Assembly (NCBI GenBank): GCA_031278025.1
Contig: JAITLF010000080.1
Span: forward strand, 1 to 12,084
DNA length: 12,084 nucleotides
Direction: 5' to 3'
Source: Treponema sp.
GTDB lineage: Bacteria; Spirochaetota; Spirochaetia; Treponematales; Breznakiellaceae
A model generated the notes under the pieces. That model did not search any database. It worked only from the letters and a program-made list of their open reading frames with translations, and was not told the origin of the DNA. This document shows, piece after piece, positions 1 through 6,380 of this stretch. The position numbers were made by a program, and so were the translations under genes. Every line of letters begins with the position of its first letter. Position 1 is the first letter of the stretch.

Positions 1-66
1 TATTGGTTACATAATACACCAGCAGGAGAGAATTTTCAACTCTAAAGCAAAATCGACTACTCTCGA
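1..66. other. Window-edge non-coding stretch
   Basis: Moderately AT-rich DNA at the window edge, clearly different in composition from the GC-rich array that follows. I see no open reading frame, tRNA or convincing promoter in it. It could be the tail of an intergenic region whose gene lies outside the window. Confidence 0.3.
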
Positions 67-87
67 ACCGGTCCCCGGCGGGGTGCG

Positions 88-507
88 GGGCAGAGCCCCG
101 GCGGGAGCGAGCAGAGGCCTGCGGGGAGCGGGCAGAGGCCTGCGGGGAGCGGGGATATCCCCGCAACTTCGGGGGATATCCCCGCGCTCCGTGGGGCGCT
201 GCCCGGTTCCGGCGGGGCGCTGCCCGGACCCCGCGGGCTTCTTCCTGTTCCCCGCTGGGATCTGCTTTGCCCCAGAATGCTTCTTTTTTGACCCCGAATG
301 CTACATTTTTGCCCCCGAATGCTCCATTTTTGCCCCCGAATGACTCATTTTTGCCCCCGAATGCTTCATTTTTGCCCCCGAATGGTGCTTTTTTGCCCCC
401 GAATTTCGCGTTCGGGACTATGAACTGGGCGCGGCTGTTCCCGAATATTTCAATTCTGCCCCCAAAACAGGGGGTTTTTGCCCCGAATACCCCGGTTTTG
501 CCTCAAA
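88..507. repeat. Phased, degenerate 21-bp-period tandem array (about 20 units)
   Basis: Cutting the sequence every 21 bases from position 88 gives units that stay in register although their content changes in blocks. Units at 88, 109 and 130 share GCAGAGGCCTGCGGGGAGC-type sequence (111-131 and 132-152 are identical). Units at 151 and 172 both begin GGGGATATCCCCGC. Units at 193 and 214 begin GGGGCGCTGCCCGG. Units at 277, 298, 319, 340, 361 and 382 have the form ATGCTNCATTTTTGCCCCCGA or close to it. Units from 403 to 507 are decayed copies. The period equals seven codons, so long stop-free frames run through it, including a heptapeptide frame (PPNASFL type) from 267. I do not call those genes: none has a ribosome-binding site and they run out into unrelated sequence. 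The array might start one unit earlier, at 67. Confidence 0.85.
149..183. repeat. Two GC-rich palindromes inside the 21-bp array
   Basis: GCGGGGATATCCCCGC at 149-164 is a perfect 16-bp palindrome, and GGGGATATCCCC at 172-183 is a perfect 12-bp palindrome one 21-bp period later. They could extrude or form hairpins in RNA. I see them as part of the array units; no separate function is evident. Confidence 0.55.
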
Positions 508-689
508 ATTCGGCGTTTGGGCCTGAGAGGGGGGCGCGGGCGCCTCCGCCCGCCTTGCGCCTATGCCCGTACCATCCCTTCGTGTTTAGCGCGCCGCCGG
601 TCAGGGTTGGAACAGGCTCAGGATTACGGCTGAGGCAGCCGGATATGCGGACGGGGCGTTTCTGTTCTGATCGCGGCGGGGCCGTTTTT
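508..689. other. Intergenic stretch between array and methyltransferase
   Basis: GC-rich non-coding sequence. The 21-bp periodicity fades after about 507-528. An open frame on the minus strand (503-1090) crosses it but is the antisense shadow of the methyltransferase gene and has no start signal. Apart from a possible terminator at its right end I see nothing in it. Confidence 0.4.
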
Positions 690-690
690 T
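674..690 (+). terminator. Possible small Rho-independent terminator
   Basis: A four-base GC stem, CGGC (674-677) with GCCG (681-684) around a GGG loop, is followed directly by six T residues (685-690). The stem is short, so this is weak, but the position, just before a promoter-like sequence, suits a terminator for whatever reads in from the left. Confidence 0.3.
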
Positions 691-723
691 GAGCGAAAAA
701 CTTCCCCCTCCGCCACATACCTA

Positions 724-732
724 TGGTATACT
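724..732 (+). promoter_or_regulatory. Extended -10 promoter for the methyltransferase
   Basis: TGGTATACT matches an extended -10 element (TGn followed by TATACT at 727-732). No -35 hexamer is seen at the normal distance, as expected for extended -10 promoters. Transcription would start near 739-740, which is the first base of the chosen ATG, so the mRNA would be leaderless or almost so. No Shine-Dalgarno sequence is present upstream of that ATG, which agrees. Confidence 0.45.
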
Positions 733-739
733 TTCGCCC

Positions 740-2098
740 ATGGAAACCATGTTTACGGGCGCCGCCCTCTGTGCGGTAGGAGCGGAAAAAGTCGTCTCTA
801 ACGAGATTCGCAAGATGGGGCTTCCCGTGATAGACGGGGGGTATGGCAGGGTCCGGTTTAAGACCGGATTGGCAGGGCTTTACCGCGCCCTCATGGGGCT
901 GCGCGCCGCCGACCGGGTCCTGCTGGAAACGGCCCGGTTCCCCGCGGAGGACTTTGACGCCCTCTTTGAGGGAACCCGGAATGTCCCCTGGGAAGCCTAT
1001 ATCCCCCGCGGGATGGGGCTTACGGTAACGAAGGTCAGGACCAACCGTTCCCGGCTCACGGCGGAGACCAGCGTTCAGGCGGTGGTTCATAAGGCCGCCG
1101 CGGGGCGGATCTGCGAGCGCCTGCGCCTTGCCCGGCTGCCGGAATTGGGGAAAAGGGCGGATCTGCGGGTTTATATCGAAAAGGACCTGGTGTCCCTGCT
1201 CCTGGATGTGTCCGGGGCGCCCCTGTTTAAGCGGGGCTACCGCGTCGAAGGCGGCGCCGCGCCGCTGCGGGAAACCACCGCCGCCGCCCTGCTGCTCCTG
1301 GCGAACTGGCGCCGGAAGTATCCCCTTTGGGACCCCCTCTGCGGGGCGGGGACCATCGTCATAGAGGCCGCCCTTTACGCCTGGGACATGGCCCCGGGCC
1401 TGGGCCGGAGCTTCGCCGTGCAGGACATGCTCCTCGCGGACCCGAAGGCGGAGCAGGCCGTCCGGGAGGAATTGCTGGCCAGGGTTGATTTTAACCGGAC
1501 CATCCGCATCTACGGAAGCGACGCCGATGAGCGGGCCCTTGCCTTTGCCAACGCGAACCTCCGCCGGGCCTATGGCCTGGCGGAGGGTAAGGCGGTTCCC
1601 CCCTTAGGGGCAAAGCCCCGCGGGTTCCAGGAGGGGGCCCGCCGCCTGAGGCGCGAAGAACGCGGTCCGGGCCTTCCGCTGCCTGAAGGCCCTGGGTCCG
1701 GCCCCGGCCTTCCGGACGTGCGGCCCGCCGCCCTGGAGGATGCCGGCAAGGGCTGGCCCCCGCGCGGCCCTTACCAAAGCCGGCGGCCCGGGGCGGCGGA
1801 GGGGCGGCGGGAAACCACGGGGGAGGGCCGGAAGCCGGAGGGGAAGGAACGGGCCGGGGAGCCACAAGGGTTCATCATCACCAACCCGCCCTACGGCATC
1901 CGTTTGGGGGATACCGGGGCGGCGGAGGCGGTTTACCGGAGCATGGCGGAGGTAAGCCGGAAGTTTCCCGGATGGAAGCTGGGGATCATCACCGATCATC
2001 CGGGGTTTGAATCCCACTTTGGAAAGAAAGCGGACGCCTGCAAGGAAATTACCAATGGGGCGATCCGTTCATATTTTTATCAGTACGAACCATGGTAG
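740..2098 (+). CDS. THUMP-domain class I SAM-dependent rRNA methyltransferase (COG0116, RlmL-N/YpsC type)
   Basis: The 452-residue product aligns by eye with Bacillus YpsC and the N-terminal half of E. coli RlmL, cytosolic enzymes that methylate 23S rRNA guanine N2 or belong to that family. Residues 1-60 are the ferredoxin-like lead-in (TGAALCAVGAEKVVSNEI), about 60-160 the THUMP region ending in LLLDVSGAPLFKRGYR, then the Rossmann methyltransferase with motif I D198-P-L-C-G-A-G-T, the GSDAD acidic loop (259-263) and catalytic NPPYG at 382-386. The family normally has about 30 residues between the ANANLRRA helix and NPPY; here about 100 residues separate them, and 286-373 are Gly/Pro/Arg-rich, low-complexity sequence (see the repeat entry). 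ATG 740 was chosen because homology starts there; an upstream frame opening at 689 adds 17 unrelated residues. The gene stands alone. Exact target base is not readable from sequence. Confidence 0.88.
   Translation: METMFTGAALCAVGAEKVVSNEIRKMGLPVIDGGYGRVRFKTGLAGLYRALMGLRAADRVLLETARFPAEDFDALFEGTRNVPWEAYIPRGMGLTVTKVRTNRSRLTAETSVQAVVHKAAAGRICERLRLARLPELGKRADLRVYIEKDLVSLLLDVSGAPLFKRGYRVEGGAAPLRETTAAALLLLANWRRKYPLWDPLCGAGTIVIEAALYAWDMAPGLGRSFAVQDMLLADPKAEQAVREELLARVDFNRTIRIYGSDADERALAFANANLRRAYGLAEGKAVPPLGAKPRGFQEGARRLRREERGPGLPLPEGPGSGPGLPDVRPAALEDAGKGWPPRGPYQSRRPGAAEGRRETTGEGRKPEGKERAGEPQGFIITNPPYGIRLGDTGAAEAVYRSMAEVSRKFPGWKLGIITDHPGFESHFGKKADACKEITNGAIRSYFYQYEPW
1595..1858 (+). repeat. Low-complexity, repeat-like in-frame insertion inside the methyltransferase gene
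   Basis: This part of the coding region encodes Gly/Pro/Arg/Glu-rich sequence not expected in the family. It starts with the inverted repeat GGGGCAAAGCCCC (1607-1619) followed by GCGGG, nearly the same as GGGGCAGAGCCCC plus GGCGGG at 87-104 in the array upstream of the gene. A short stretch in the middle (PDVRPAALEDAG, about 1713-1748) resembles the native strand before NPPY in relatives, so there may be two insertions flanking it. All added sequence is in frame. That it derives from dispersed GC-rich repeats is my inference. Confidence 0.5.
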
Positions 2099-2109
2099 GG
2101 GCGGCGGCG

Positions 2110-2132
2110 AAGGCCGGCAGGCCGCCGGCCTT
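2110..2132 (+). terminator. Hairpin after the methyltransferase gene
   Basis: A perfect 9-bp stem AAGGCCGGC (2110-2118) / GCCGGCCTT (2124-2132) with a five-base loop starts 11 bases after the stop codon. It lacks a T-run on its 3' side, so it is a hairpin that may protect or end the transcript rather than a classical terminator. Its last base overlaps the -35 box of the next promoter. Confidence 0.45.
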
Positions 2133-2160
2133 TGACGGAATAAAATCATACGCGTATGAT
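2132..2160 (+). promoter_or_regulatory. Sigma70-type promoter of the YgiW-like gene
   Basis: TTGACG (2132-2137), a 17-bp spacer, then TATGAT (2155-2160): five of six -35 and five of six -10 consensus bases at ideal spacing. Transcription would start near 2167, giving a 5' leader of roughly 70 bases before the ATG at 2240. Confidence 0.65.
2145..2160. promoter_or_regulatory. Perfect 16-bp palindrome overlapping the -10 box (candidate operator)
   Basis: ATCATACGCGTATGAT is its own reverse complement and its right end is exactly the TATGAT -10 hexamer. A dimeric repressor bound there would block RNA polymerase. The binding protein is unknown; no regulator gene is encoded next to it. Confidence 0.55.
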
Positions 2161-2172
2161 ACAGCATAAAAT

Positions 2173-2219
2173 ACCAACGTGCGGTGCAAGACACGTAAGT
2201 CCGGTTGGTTAATTTTTTT
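2173..2219 (+). promoter_or_regulatory. Structured 5' leader with terminator-like end
   Basis: Within the predicted leader, ACCAAC (2173-2178) can pair with GTTGGT (2204-2209), and inside it CGTG (2178-2181) with CACG (2192-2195; the two helices share base 2178). The outer stem is followed by seven T residues (2213-2219), just ahead of the ribosome-binding site. This could be an attenuator or simply a stabilising stem; it matches no riboswitch class I know. Confidence 0.3.
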
Positions 2220-2239
2220 ATTTGCCATTGGAGGGTAAA

Positions 2240-2605
2240 ATGAAGAAGTTTTATTTGAAAGGGCTGGTATTTATTATGCTGGCTGCCGGTTTTGTGTCCG
2301 GACTTACGGCGCAGGGTTATACGGGGCCTGGGGGCGGCGGCGCCGGCGATCAGCCTGTTTCCATAAAACAGGCCAAAACATTAGGGGATCACGCTCGTGT
2401 CGTACTGGAAGGTAAAATCGAACGGGCTGTTGGGAAGAAGCGGTATATTCTTAATGATGGTACGGATACCGTCTATGTAGAAATTGACAAGCATCATTGG
2501 GATAATTTAACCGTTGGGCCGAATGATGTTGTTATCATTTATGGTGAAGTTGATCGGGAATGGAACCGGATTGAAATAGAAACCCGCCGGATCGTCAAAA
2601 AATAA
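2240..2605 (+). CDS. YgiW/YdeI/NirD-family exported OB-fold protein (BOF domain, DUF388)
   Basis: The 121-residue protein starts with a signal peptide (MKKFYLKG, hydrophobic stretch to about residue 22, cleavage near LTA-Q at 22-25), followed by a Gly-rich GYTGPGGGG linker. Residues 38-119 match the bacterial OB-fold of E. coli YgiW: SIKQAKTLGDHARVVLEGKI, YILNDGTDTVYVEID, a W in HHWDNLTV, and GEVDREWNRIEIE near the end. Family members are periplasmic and have been linked to stress tolerance (peroxide, metals, antimicrobials) though a ligand is not firmly known. ATG 2240 was chosen over an upstream in-frame ATG at 2222 because GGAGGG sits at 2230-2235 and the signal peptide begins here. It is a single-gene unit with its own promoter and candidate operator, consistent with induction by a stress signal. 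Confidence 0.85.
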   Translation: MKKFYLKGLVFIMLAAGFVSGLTAQGYTGPGGGGAGDQPVSIKQAKTLGDHARVVLEGKIERAVGKKRYILNDGTDTVYVEIDKHHWDNLTVGPNDVVIIYGEVDREWNRIEIETRRIVKK

Positions 2606-2698
2606 AAACGTATCAGCGAAGCGATGCAGTGCCTAAACGCACATCCGCCGGGGCTGAAACATTCAGGCTGCCTGATCGGCAGGGCGGCTTAACCCCTC

Positions 2699-2723
2699 AC
2701 CCCCGCTTGGCGGAGGCGGGGGT
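2699..2723. terminator. Hairpin between convergent genes
   Basis: ACCCCCGC (2699-2706) pairs with GCGGGGGT (2716-2723) around a nine-base loop. It lies between the ends of two convergent transcription units (the YgiW-like gene and the rnf operon) and could serve both. A smaller stem, CTGCC/GGCAG, lies at 2668-2682. Neither has a clear T-run. Confidence 0.4.
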
Positions 2724-2752
2724 TAAATCGCGCTTAACGGGCAGGGGCGGCC

Positions 2753-4261
2753 TTATTCCCAGGGAAACCGTATATCCTCGGCGTTTTTTTCGCCCGTAAG
2801 CCAGTCCACGTACTGCACGGCGGTTCGGGGGGATCTGCCGTTGAACCACCGCTCCCAGCGGAGGGCGTTTTTCCGGAAGCGGTCCCTGCATTCCTCCTCG
2901 ACGGGAGGCAGGGGGTCGGGCAGGATGCCCCGGCGGAGGGCGATGTGTTCGGCAATGCACAGGTATTCTTCCTGCCCCGGTGCGGTGAACACCACCGTAA
3001 CGCCGAAGCGGTCCGCCAGGGAGAGTTGCTCCTGCATGGTGTCGAAGGCCCGCGCATCCCCGGTAGAAGCGGCCTCGGCGGACTGGGCGGCGGTGGGCCT
3101 GTCGGCGAGATGCTCTTTCACCAGGTGGCGGCGGTTGCTGGTGGCGTAAATCACCACATTATGCGGCCTGGATTCGACCCCTCCTTCCAGCAGGGTTTTA
3201 AGGTTCATGAACGAGTCGTCGGTGGATTCAAAGGAAAGATCATCAATAAACACGACAAAACGCCGGGAGCGGCGGCCCGCCAGGGTTTCCAGGATGCCCG
3301 AAAACTCAGACAGATCCGATTTGTCGATTTCGATCAGCTTAAGGCCCCGTCCTGAGTATTCGTTGCATACCGCCTTGATGGTGGCGGATTTACCGGTTCC
3401 CCGGTCCCCGTAGAGGAGCAGGTTATTGGCGTTTTTCCCCTCCAAAAACCGGAGGGTGTTGGCTGCCACCACGGACCGCTGATCCTCATAGCCGAAAAAA
3501 TCGGCCAGGGTAATGGGATCGGGATTATGGACCGGCATCAAAAAGAACGAAAGCGGCCTGATCCCCCCTCCCCCCAGGGAAAAATCGGCCAGGGAGGTGC
3601 GGCGGGAAAAATTCGGAACAATCGAATCCGTGGCCCAGGTGAAAAAGTCGTACTGCCCAAGAATACCCGCTCCCTTTGTGCGCAGATATTCCGTCAGGGC
3701 CGGCAGGGAAGCTCCCCAGCTTGCGTTTTCCGGAAAGAGCTTTAGGATAAGGCCGGAATGCGGGCTCCGGGATCTTTTCCCCTCCGCAGCCCAAAGAACA
3801 CGGGATTCCTCTTCAATGTTTCCGGCAATCTGATCAAGGCCGTTCTTCCTGAGAATTTCCGCGATGTGAAAGCCCAGGCCGTGAATCTCGAAAGACGCGA
3901 TGCGTCCAAGTCGGGAAAGATCGGTCTTGGCCAGGGCGTACAGCACGGTGGGAGGATTTTCCCCATTCTCCGCGGCGCAGGTGTAGGGATTATCGTCCCC
4001 GATGGTTAGATACCCCAGGGTAATATAGAAAGAATAGTCCTGCTGGTTTTGAACAAAGGCGTTTATAAACGCGGCCCAATCCTCGGCGATTTCCAGGTAG
4101 GTGTCGGGAATGCCGTACATGGGGTCTCCATCTTTTTCTTCCGAAAGGTCATCCAGGAGTTCCTGCAGCATACTCAGGAGCGGGTGCTCCTTTAGCGCGG
4201 AGAAAAGGGAAAGCCCCATGATGTCGCCGAGGGTGGCATAAATTCTGTCGGTTATGTTCAT
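2753..4261 (-). CDS. AAA+ ATPase, DUF815 family, last gene of the rnf operon
   Basis: The 502-residue protein has an N-terminal helical region (1-240) and a C-terminal AAA+ module. The P-loop is GDRGTGKS (285-292, catalytic K291), Walker B is VVFIDD (336-341), a sensor 1-like ATSNRRH is at 373-379, the EQLSLADRFG block at 411-420 and a sensor 2-like GRSPRTAVQYVDWL at 475-488. These blocks in this order are typical of DUF815 ATPases, which are widespread but lack a settled function. A loop at 385-410 looks longer and Ala-rich compared with the relatives I remember. The start ATG (4259-4261) overlaps the rnfB stop by ATGA, so translation should be coupled. This placement suggests a role in building, maturing or regulating the Rnf complex, but that is only context; it may be an unrelated passenger. 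Confidence 0.87.
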   Translation of the reverse strand: MNITDRIYATLGDIMGLSLFSALKEHPLLSMLQELLDDLSEEKDGDPMYGIPDTYLEIAEDWAAFINAFVQNQQDYSFYITLGYLTIGDDNPYTCAAENGENPPTVLYALAKTDLSRLGRIASFEIHGLGFHIAEILRKNGLDQIAGNIEEESRVLWAAEGKRSRSPHSGLILKLFPENASWGASLPALTEYLRTKGAGILGQYDFFTWATDSIVPNFSRRTSLADFSLGGGGIRPLSFFLMPVHNPDPITLADFFGYEDQRSVVAANTLRFLEGKNANNLLLYGDRGTGKSATIKAVCNEYSGRGLKLIEIDKSDLSEFSGILETLAGRRSRRFVVFIDDLSFESTDDSFMNLKTLLEGGVESRPHNVVIYATSNRRHLVKEHLADRPTAAQSAEAASTGDARAFDTMQEQLSLADRFGVTVVFTAPGQEEYLCIAEHIALRRGILPDPLPPVEEECRDRFRKNALRWERWFNGRSPRTAVQYVDWLTGEKNAEDIRFPWE

Positions 4262-5070
4262 ACCGCCTGGGCATCCTGCAACAACTTAAACACCTTGGTC
4301 GGGCATTTTGAAACGCAGGTCCCGCAAGAATCGCATTTGCCGTAATCGACAATGGGGATTCCCCGGTCCATGACGATGCACTTCTGCGGGCAGTTCTTTA
4401 CACACAGTTCGCATTTGATGCACCCCGCCTTGCAGGTTTTCATCACCATCGCCTTAACCGGGTTCCTGTTGGAACAAAACACAAACGCTCCCTCCTGTTC
4501 CCGGGGTATTTCCCGGAGTACTCCCTGGGGACATTCGCCGATGCAGACTTTACACCCCGTGCATTTGGCCCGGTCGATTTGGGGCAACCCGTTTTCCCCC
4601 ATGCTGAGGGCCCCGAAGGCGCAGACTGCCGCGCAGTCCCCAAACCCCAGGCAGCCCCAGGCGCAGAGCTTGGTCCCCCCGGCGGAAAGCTTGGCCCCCC
4701 GGCAGGTCCTGACCCCGGTGTACTCACCCTTGACCGGCGCGCGGTCTTTTGTCCCCCGACAGGCCAGAACCGCCACCACCGAAACAACCGCGGCCTCCCC
4801 GCCCACTAGGGCGGCAAGCCGCTCAGCCACCGCAGGGCCGCCGACGGAACAACCGGAAATCCCCGCTTCCCCCGTGGCCACCGCCGCAGCGTAGGCATCG
4901 CAGCCCGGATACCCGCAGGCCCCGCAGTTGGCTCCCGGCAGAATCTCCCGGACCTCACCCACCAACGGATCCACCGTTACCGCGAAAAACTGCCGGAAGA
5001 AACCCAGTGCCGTCCCTAAAACAAAAGCCAATACCGCCGCAAAAACAGCCGTTATTAATACGATACTCAT
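4258..5070 (-). CDS. rnfB: RnfB, polyferredoxin subunit of the Rnf complex
   Basis: The 270-residue subunit receives electrons from reduced ferredoxin. Residues 3-25 form the single N-terminal membrane anchor. The Fer4-type motif CGACGYPGC (C49, C52, C57) with C74 ligates one [4Fe-4S] cluster. After a Val/Ala-rich region come further cysteine groups: C136/C140/C146/C150, the ferredoxin motif C170-TG-C173-KV-C176-IGE-C180-P, a group C213/C217/C220/C223/C227, and C246-DS-C249-GT-C252-VSK-C256-P; extra cysteines are at 104, 123, 199 and 231. This is the longer, multi-cluster RnfB seen in anaerobes rather than the short proteobacterial form. ATG 5070 has an AAAAGGAA-type ribosome-binding site and lies 36 bases after rnfA. 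Its TGA overlaps the start of the ATPase gene. Confidence 0.95.
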   Translation of the reverse strand: MSIVLITAVFAAVLAFVLGTALGFFRQFFAVTVDPLVGEVREILPGANCGACGYPGCDAYAAAVATGEAGISGCSVGGPAVAERLAALVGGEAAVVSVVAVLACRGTKDRAPVKGEYTGVRTCRGAKLSAGGTKLCAWGCLGFGDCAAVCAFGALSMGENGLPQIDRAKCTGCKVCIGECPQGVLREIPREQEGAFVFCSNRNPVKAMVMKTCKAGCIKCELCVKNCPQKCIVMDRGIPIVDYGKCDSCGTCVSKCPTKVFKLLQDAQAV

Positions 5071-5106
5071 AGCGCGTTCCTTTTCTATCTGCTGTCGCTC
5101 TACCGG

Positions 5107-5682
5107 CTATTTCACCAACCCGGAGAAACCCATAAATGCCATGGAAAGAAGCGCCGCCGTAACAAACAGTATGGGCGTTCCCTTCAGAAACGGGGGAATG
5201 GGGCTGGTCCTGATCCGCTTCCGTATACCTGCCAGCAAGAGGAGGGACAGCAGGAAGCCCAGGGCCACGCCGGCGGCGTAGACTACAGATTCCACGAAAT
5301 TGTACCCTTTGGAAATCGCATCCAGGGTTACCGCGAGAATGGCGCAGTTCGTGGTGATCAGGGCAAGATAGATGCCCATGGACCCGTACAGCGCCGGGGC
5401 CGATTTTTTCAAGTAGAACTCCACCAATTGGACCAGGCTTGCGATAACCAGGATGAAGACCAGCAGTTTGAGGAAGTCCAGCCCCAGGGGTTCCAGGATG
5501 AACCGGTAGATAGGCCAGGTAACACAGGTTGCCAGAACCGTAACAAAGGTTACCGCCATACCCATGCCTATGGACTTGTCCTCACCGGTACTCATCCCGA
5601 TAAAAGGGCAGAGGGCGAGGAACCTCATGAGTACCACGTTGTCAATTAAAAAGGCGGCGATAAAAATCTTAAAAAGGTCCAT
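5107..5682 (-). CDS. rnfA: RnfA, integral membrane subunit of the Rnf complex
   Basis: The 191-residue protein is almost entirely hydrophobic with about six membrane helices. It carries the family hallmarks DNVVLMRFLALCPFIG (around C25) and LITTNCAILAVTL (C113); the two cysteines, together with the equivalent pair in RnfE, are the ligands of the intramembrane iron centre in Rnf/Nqr enzymes. Length matches the family (about 190 residues). The start at 5682 is two bases after the rnfE stop and is preceded by a GGAGG ribosome-binding site lying inside the 3' end of rnfE. Confidence 0.95.
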   Translation of the reverse strand: MDLFKIFIAAFLIDNVVLMRFLALCPFIGMSTGEDKSIGMGMAVTFVTVLATCVTWPIYRFILEPLGLDFLKLLVFILVIASLVQLVEFYLKKSAPALYGSMGIYLALITTNCAILAVTLDAISKGYNFVESVVYAAGVALGFLLSLLLLAGIRKRIRTSPIPPFLKGTPILFVTAALLSMAFMGFSGLVK

Positions 5683-5684
5683 GC

Positions 5685-6344
5685 CTATCCTCCGTGATGG
5701 CGGTGAGCGCCCGCCGCAACAGGCCCCGTTGAATCCCCCGGCCCTTTAAGCCGTGATTTAATAAAGAAATTGAGCGCGATGAACAGGGCAAACACGAAGA
5801 AGCCTCCCGGCGGCAGGATGAAGAACAGGATAGGCTGATAACTGTCCGGCAGCACCTGAAAGCCCAGAATAGCCCCGCTCCCCAGAAGTTCCCGCACCAG
5901 GGAGATTCCGGCCAGGACCCAGGTATACCCCAGCCCCATGCCCACGGCATCGGGAATCACCTTGATAAGGGACTGCTTGGAGGCGAAGCCCTCAACCCGG
6001 CCCATGATGATGCAGTTAACCACGATAAGGGGAATAAAGACCCCCATGGCTTTGGACAGGTCCGGAAACCAGGCCCGCAGTACGTAATCGATCACCGTGG
6101 TAAACGCGGCAATGATGATGATGAACACGGGAATACGCACCGATTCGGGAATGAGTTTGCGGAAAATACTGATGACCATCTCCGACATGAGGAGCACGAA
6201 GGTCATAGAGAGCCCCATGCCGATACCATTAGCCACCGCCGTCGTTACCGCCAGGGCGGAACAGAGGCCAATCATCAGCATGAGCAGGGGGTTCTCCCTG
6301 ACTATACCGTTGGTGAATAGGGTAAATAATTGCCGGCTTTTCAT
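5685..6344 (-). CDS. rnfE: RnfE, integral membrane subunit of the Rnf complex
   Basis: The 219-residue protein is the paralogue of RnfA, with about six membrane helices. Key regions are ENPLLMLMIGLCSALAVTTA (C28) and IPLIVVNCIIMGRVEGFA (C111), the cysteines expected to share the membrane iron centre with RnfA. The usual LCP is LCS here. The C-terminus is short and His/Gly-rich (AGAHRHHGG). ATG 6344 was chosen because it has a strong AGGAGGAG site seven bases upstream and overlaps the preceding small frame by ATGA; an upstream in-frame ATG at 6374 adds residues read from duplicated rnfG-end sequence. The region just upstream is rebuilt by a 60-bp duplication and a 21-bp array. Confidence 0.95.
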   Translation of the reverse strand: MKSRQLFTLFTNGIVRENPLLMLMIGLCSALAVTTAVANGIGMGLSMTFVLLMSEMVISIFRKLIPESVRIPVFIIIIAAFTTVIDYVLRAWFPDLSKAMGVFIPLIVVNCIIMGRVEGFASKQSLIKVIPDAVGMGLGYTWVLAGISLVRELLGSGAILGFQVLPDSYQPILFFILPPGGFFVFALFIALNFFIKSRLKGPGDSTGPVAAGAHRHHGG

Positions 6345-6380
6345 CGTACTCCTCCTCCCTGGGCGTTCATCCATGCGGCG
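6321..6380. repeat. 60-bp direct repeat, copy 1 (rnfE side)
   Basis: GGTAAATAATTGCCGGC... through ...CCATGCGGCG is repeated at 6611-6670, 290 bases away, with only three differences, all C/T (57 of 60 identical). It covers the first eight codons of rnfE, the ribosome-binding site, the ATGA junction and codons that also form the end of rnfG. Confidence 0.95.

Noticed and set aside
83..343. 86-codon plus-strand frame of Gly/Arg-rich repeats
   Set aside because: Another frame of the same array with no start signal; stop-free because the period is a multiple of three.
267..692. 141-codon plus-strand frame with PPNASFL heptads as a gene
   Set aside because: It arises from the 21-bp array, has no ribosome-binding site, and continues into sequence with no protein-like character.
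503..1090. 195-codon minus-strand frame
   Set aside because: Antisense of the methyltransferase N-terminus, which has clear homology; no start signal.
4352..5072. Several plus-strand frames opposite rnfB
   Set aside because: Antisense shadows produced by GC-rich codon use; rnfB is certain from its cysteine motifs.
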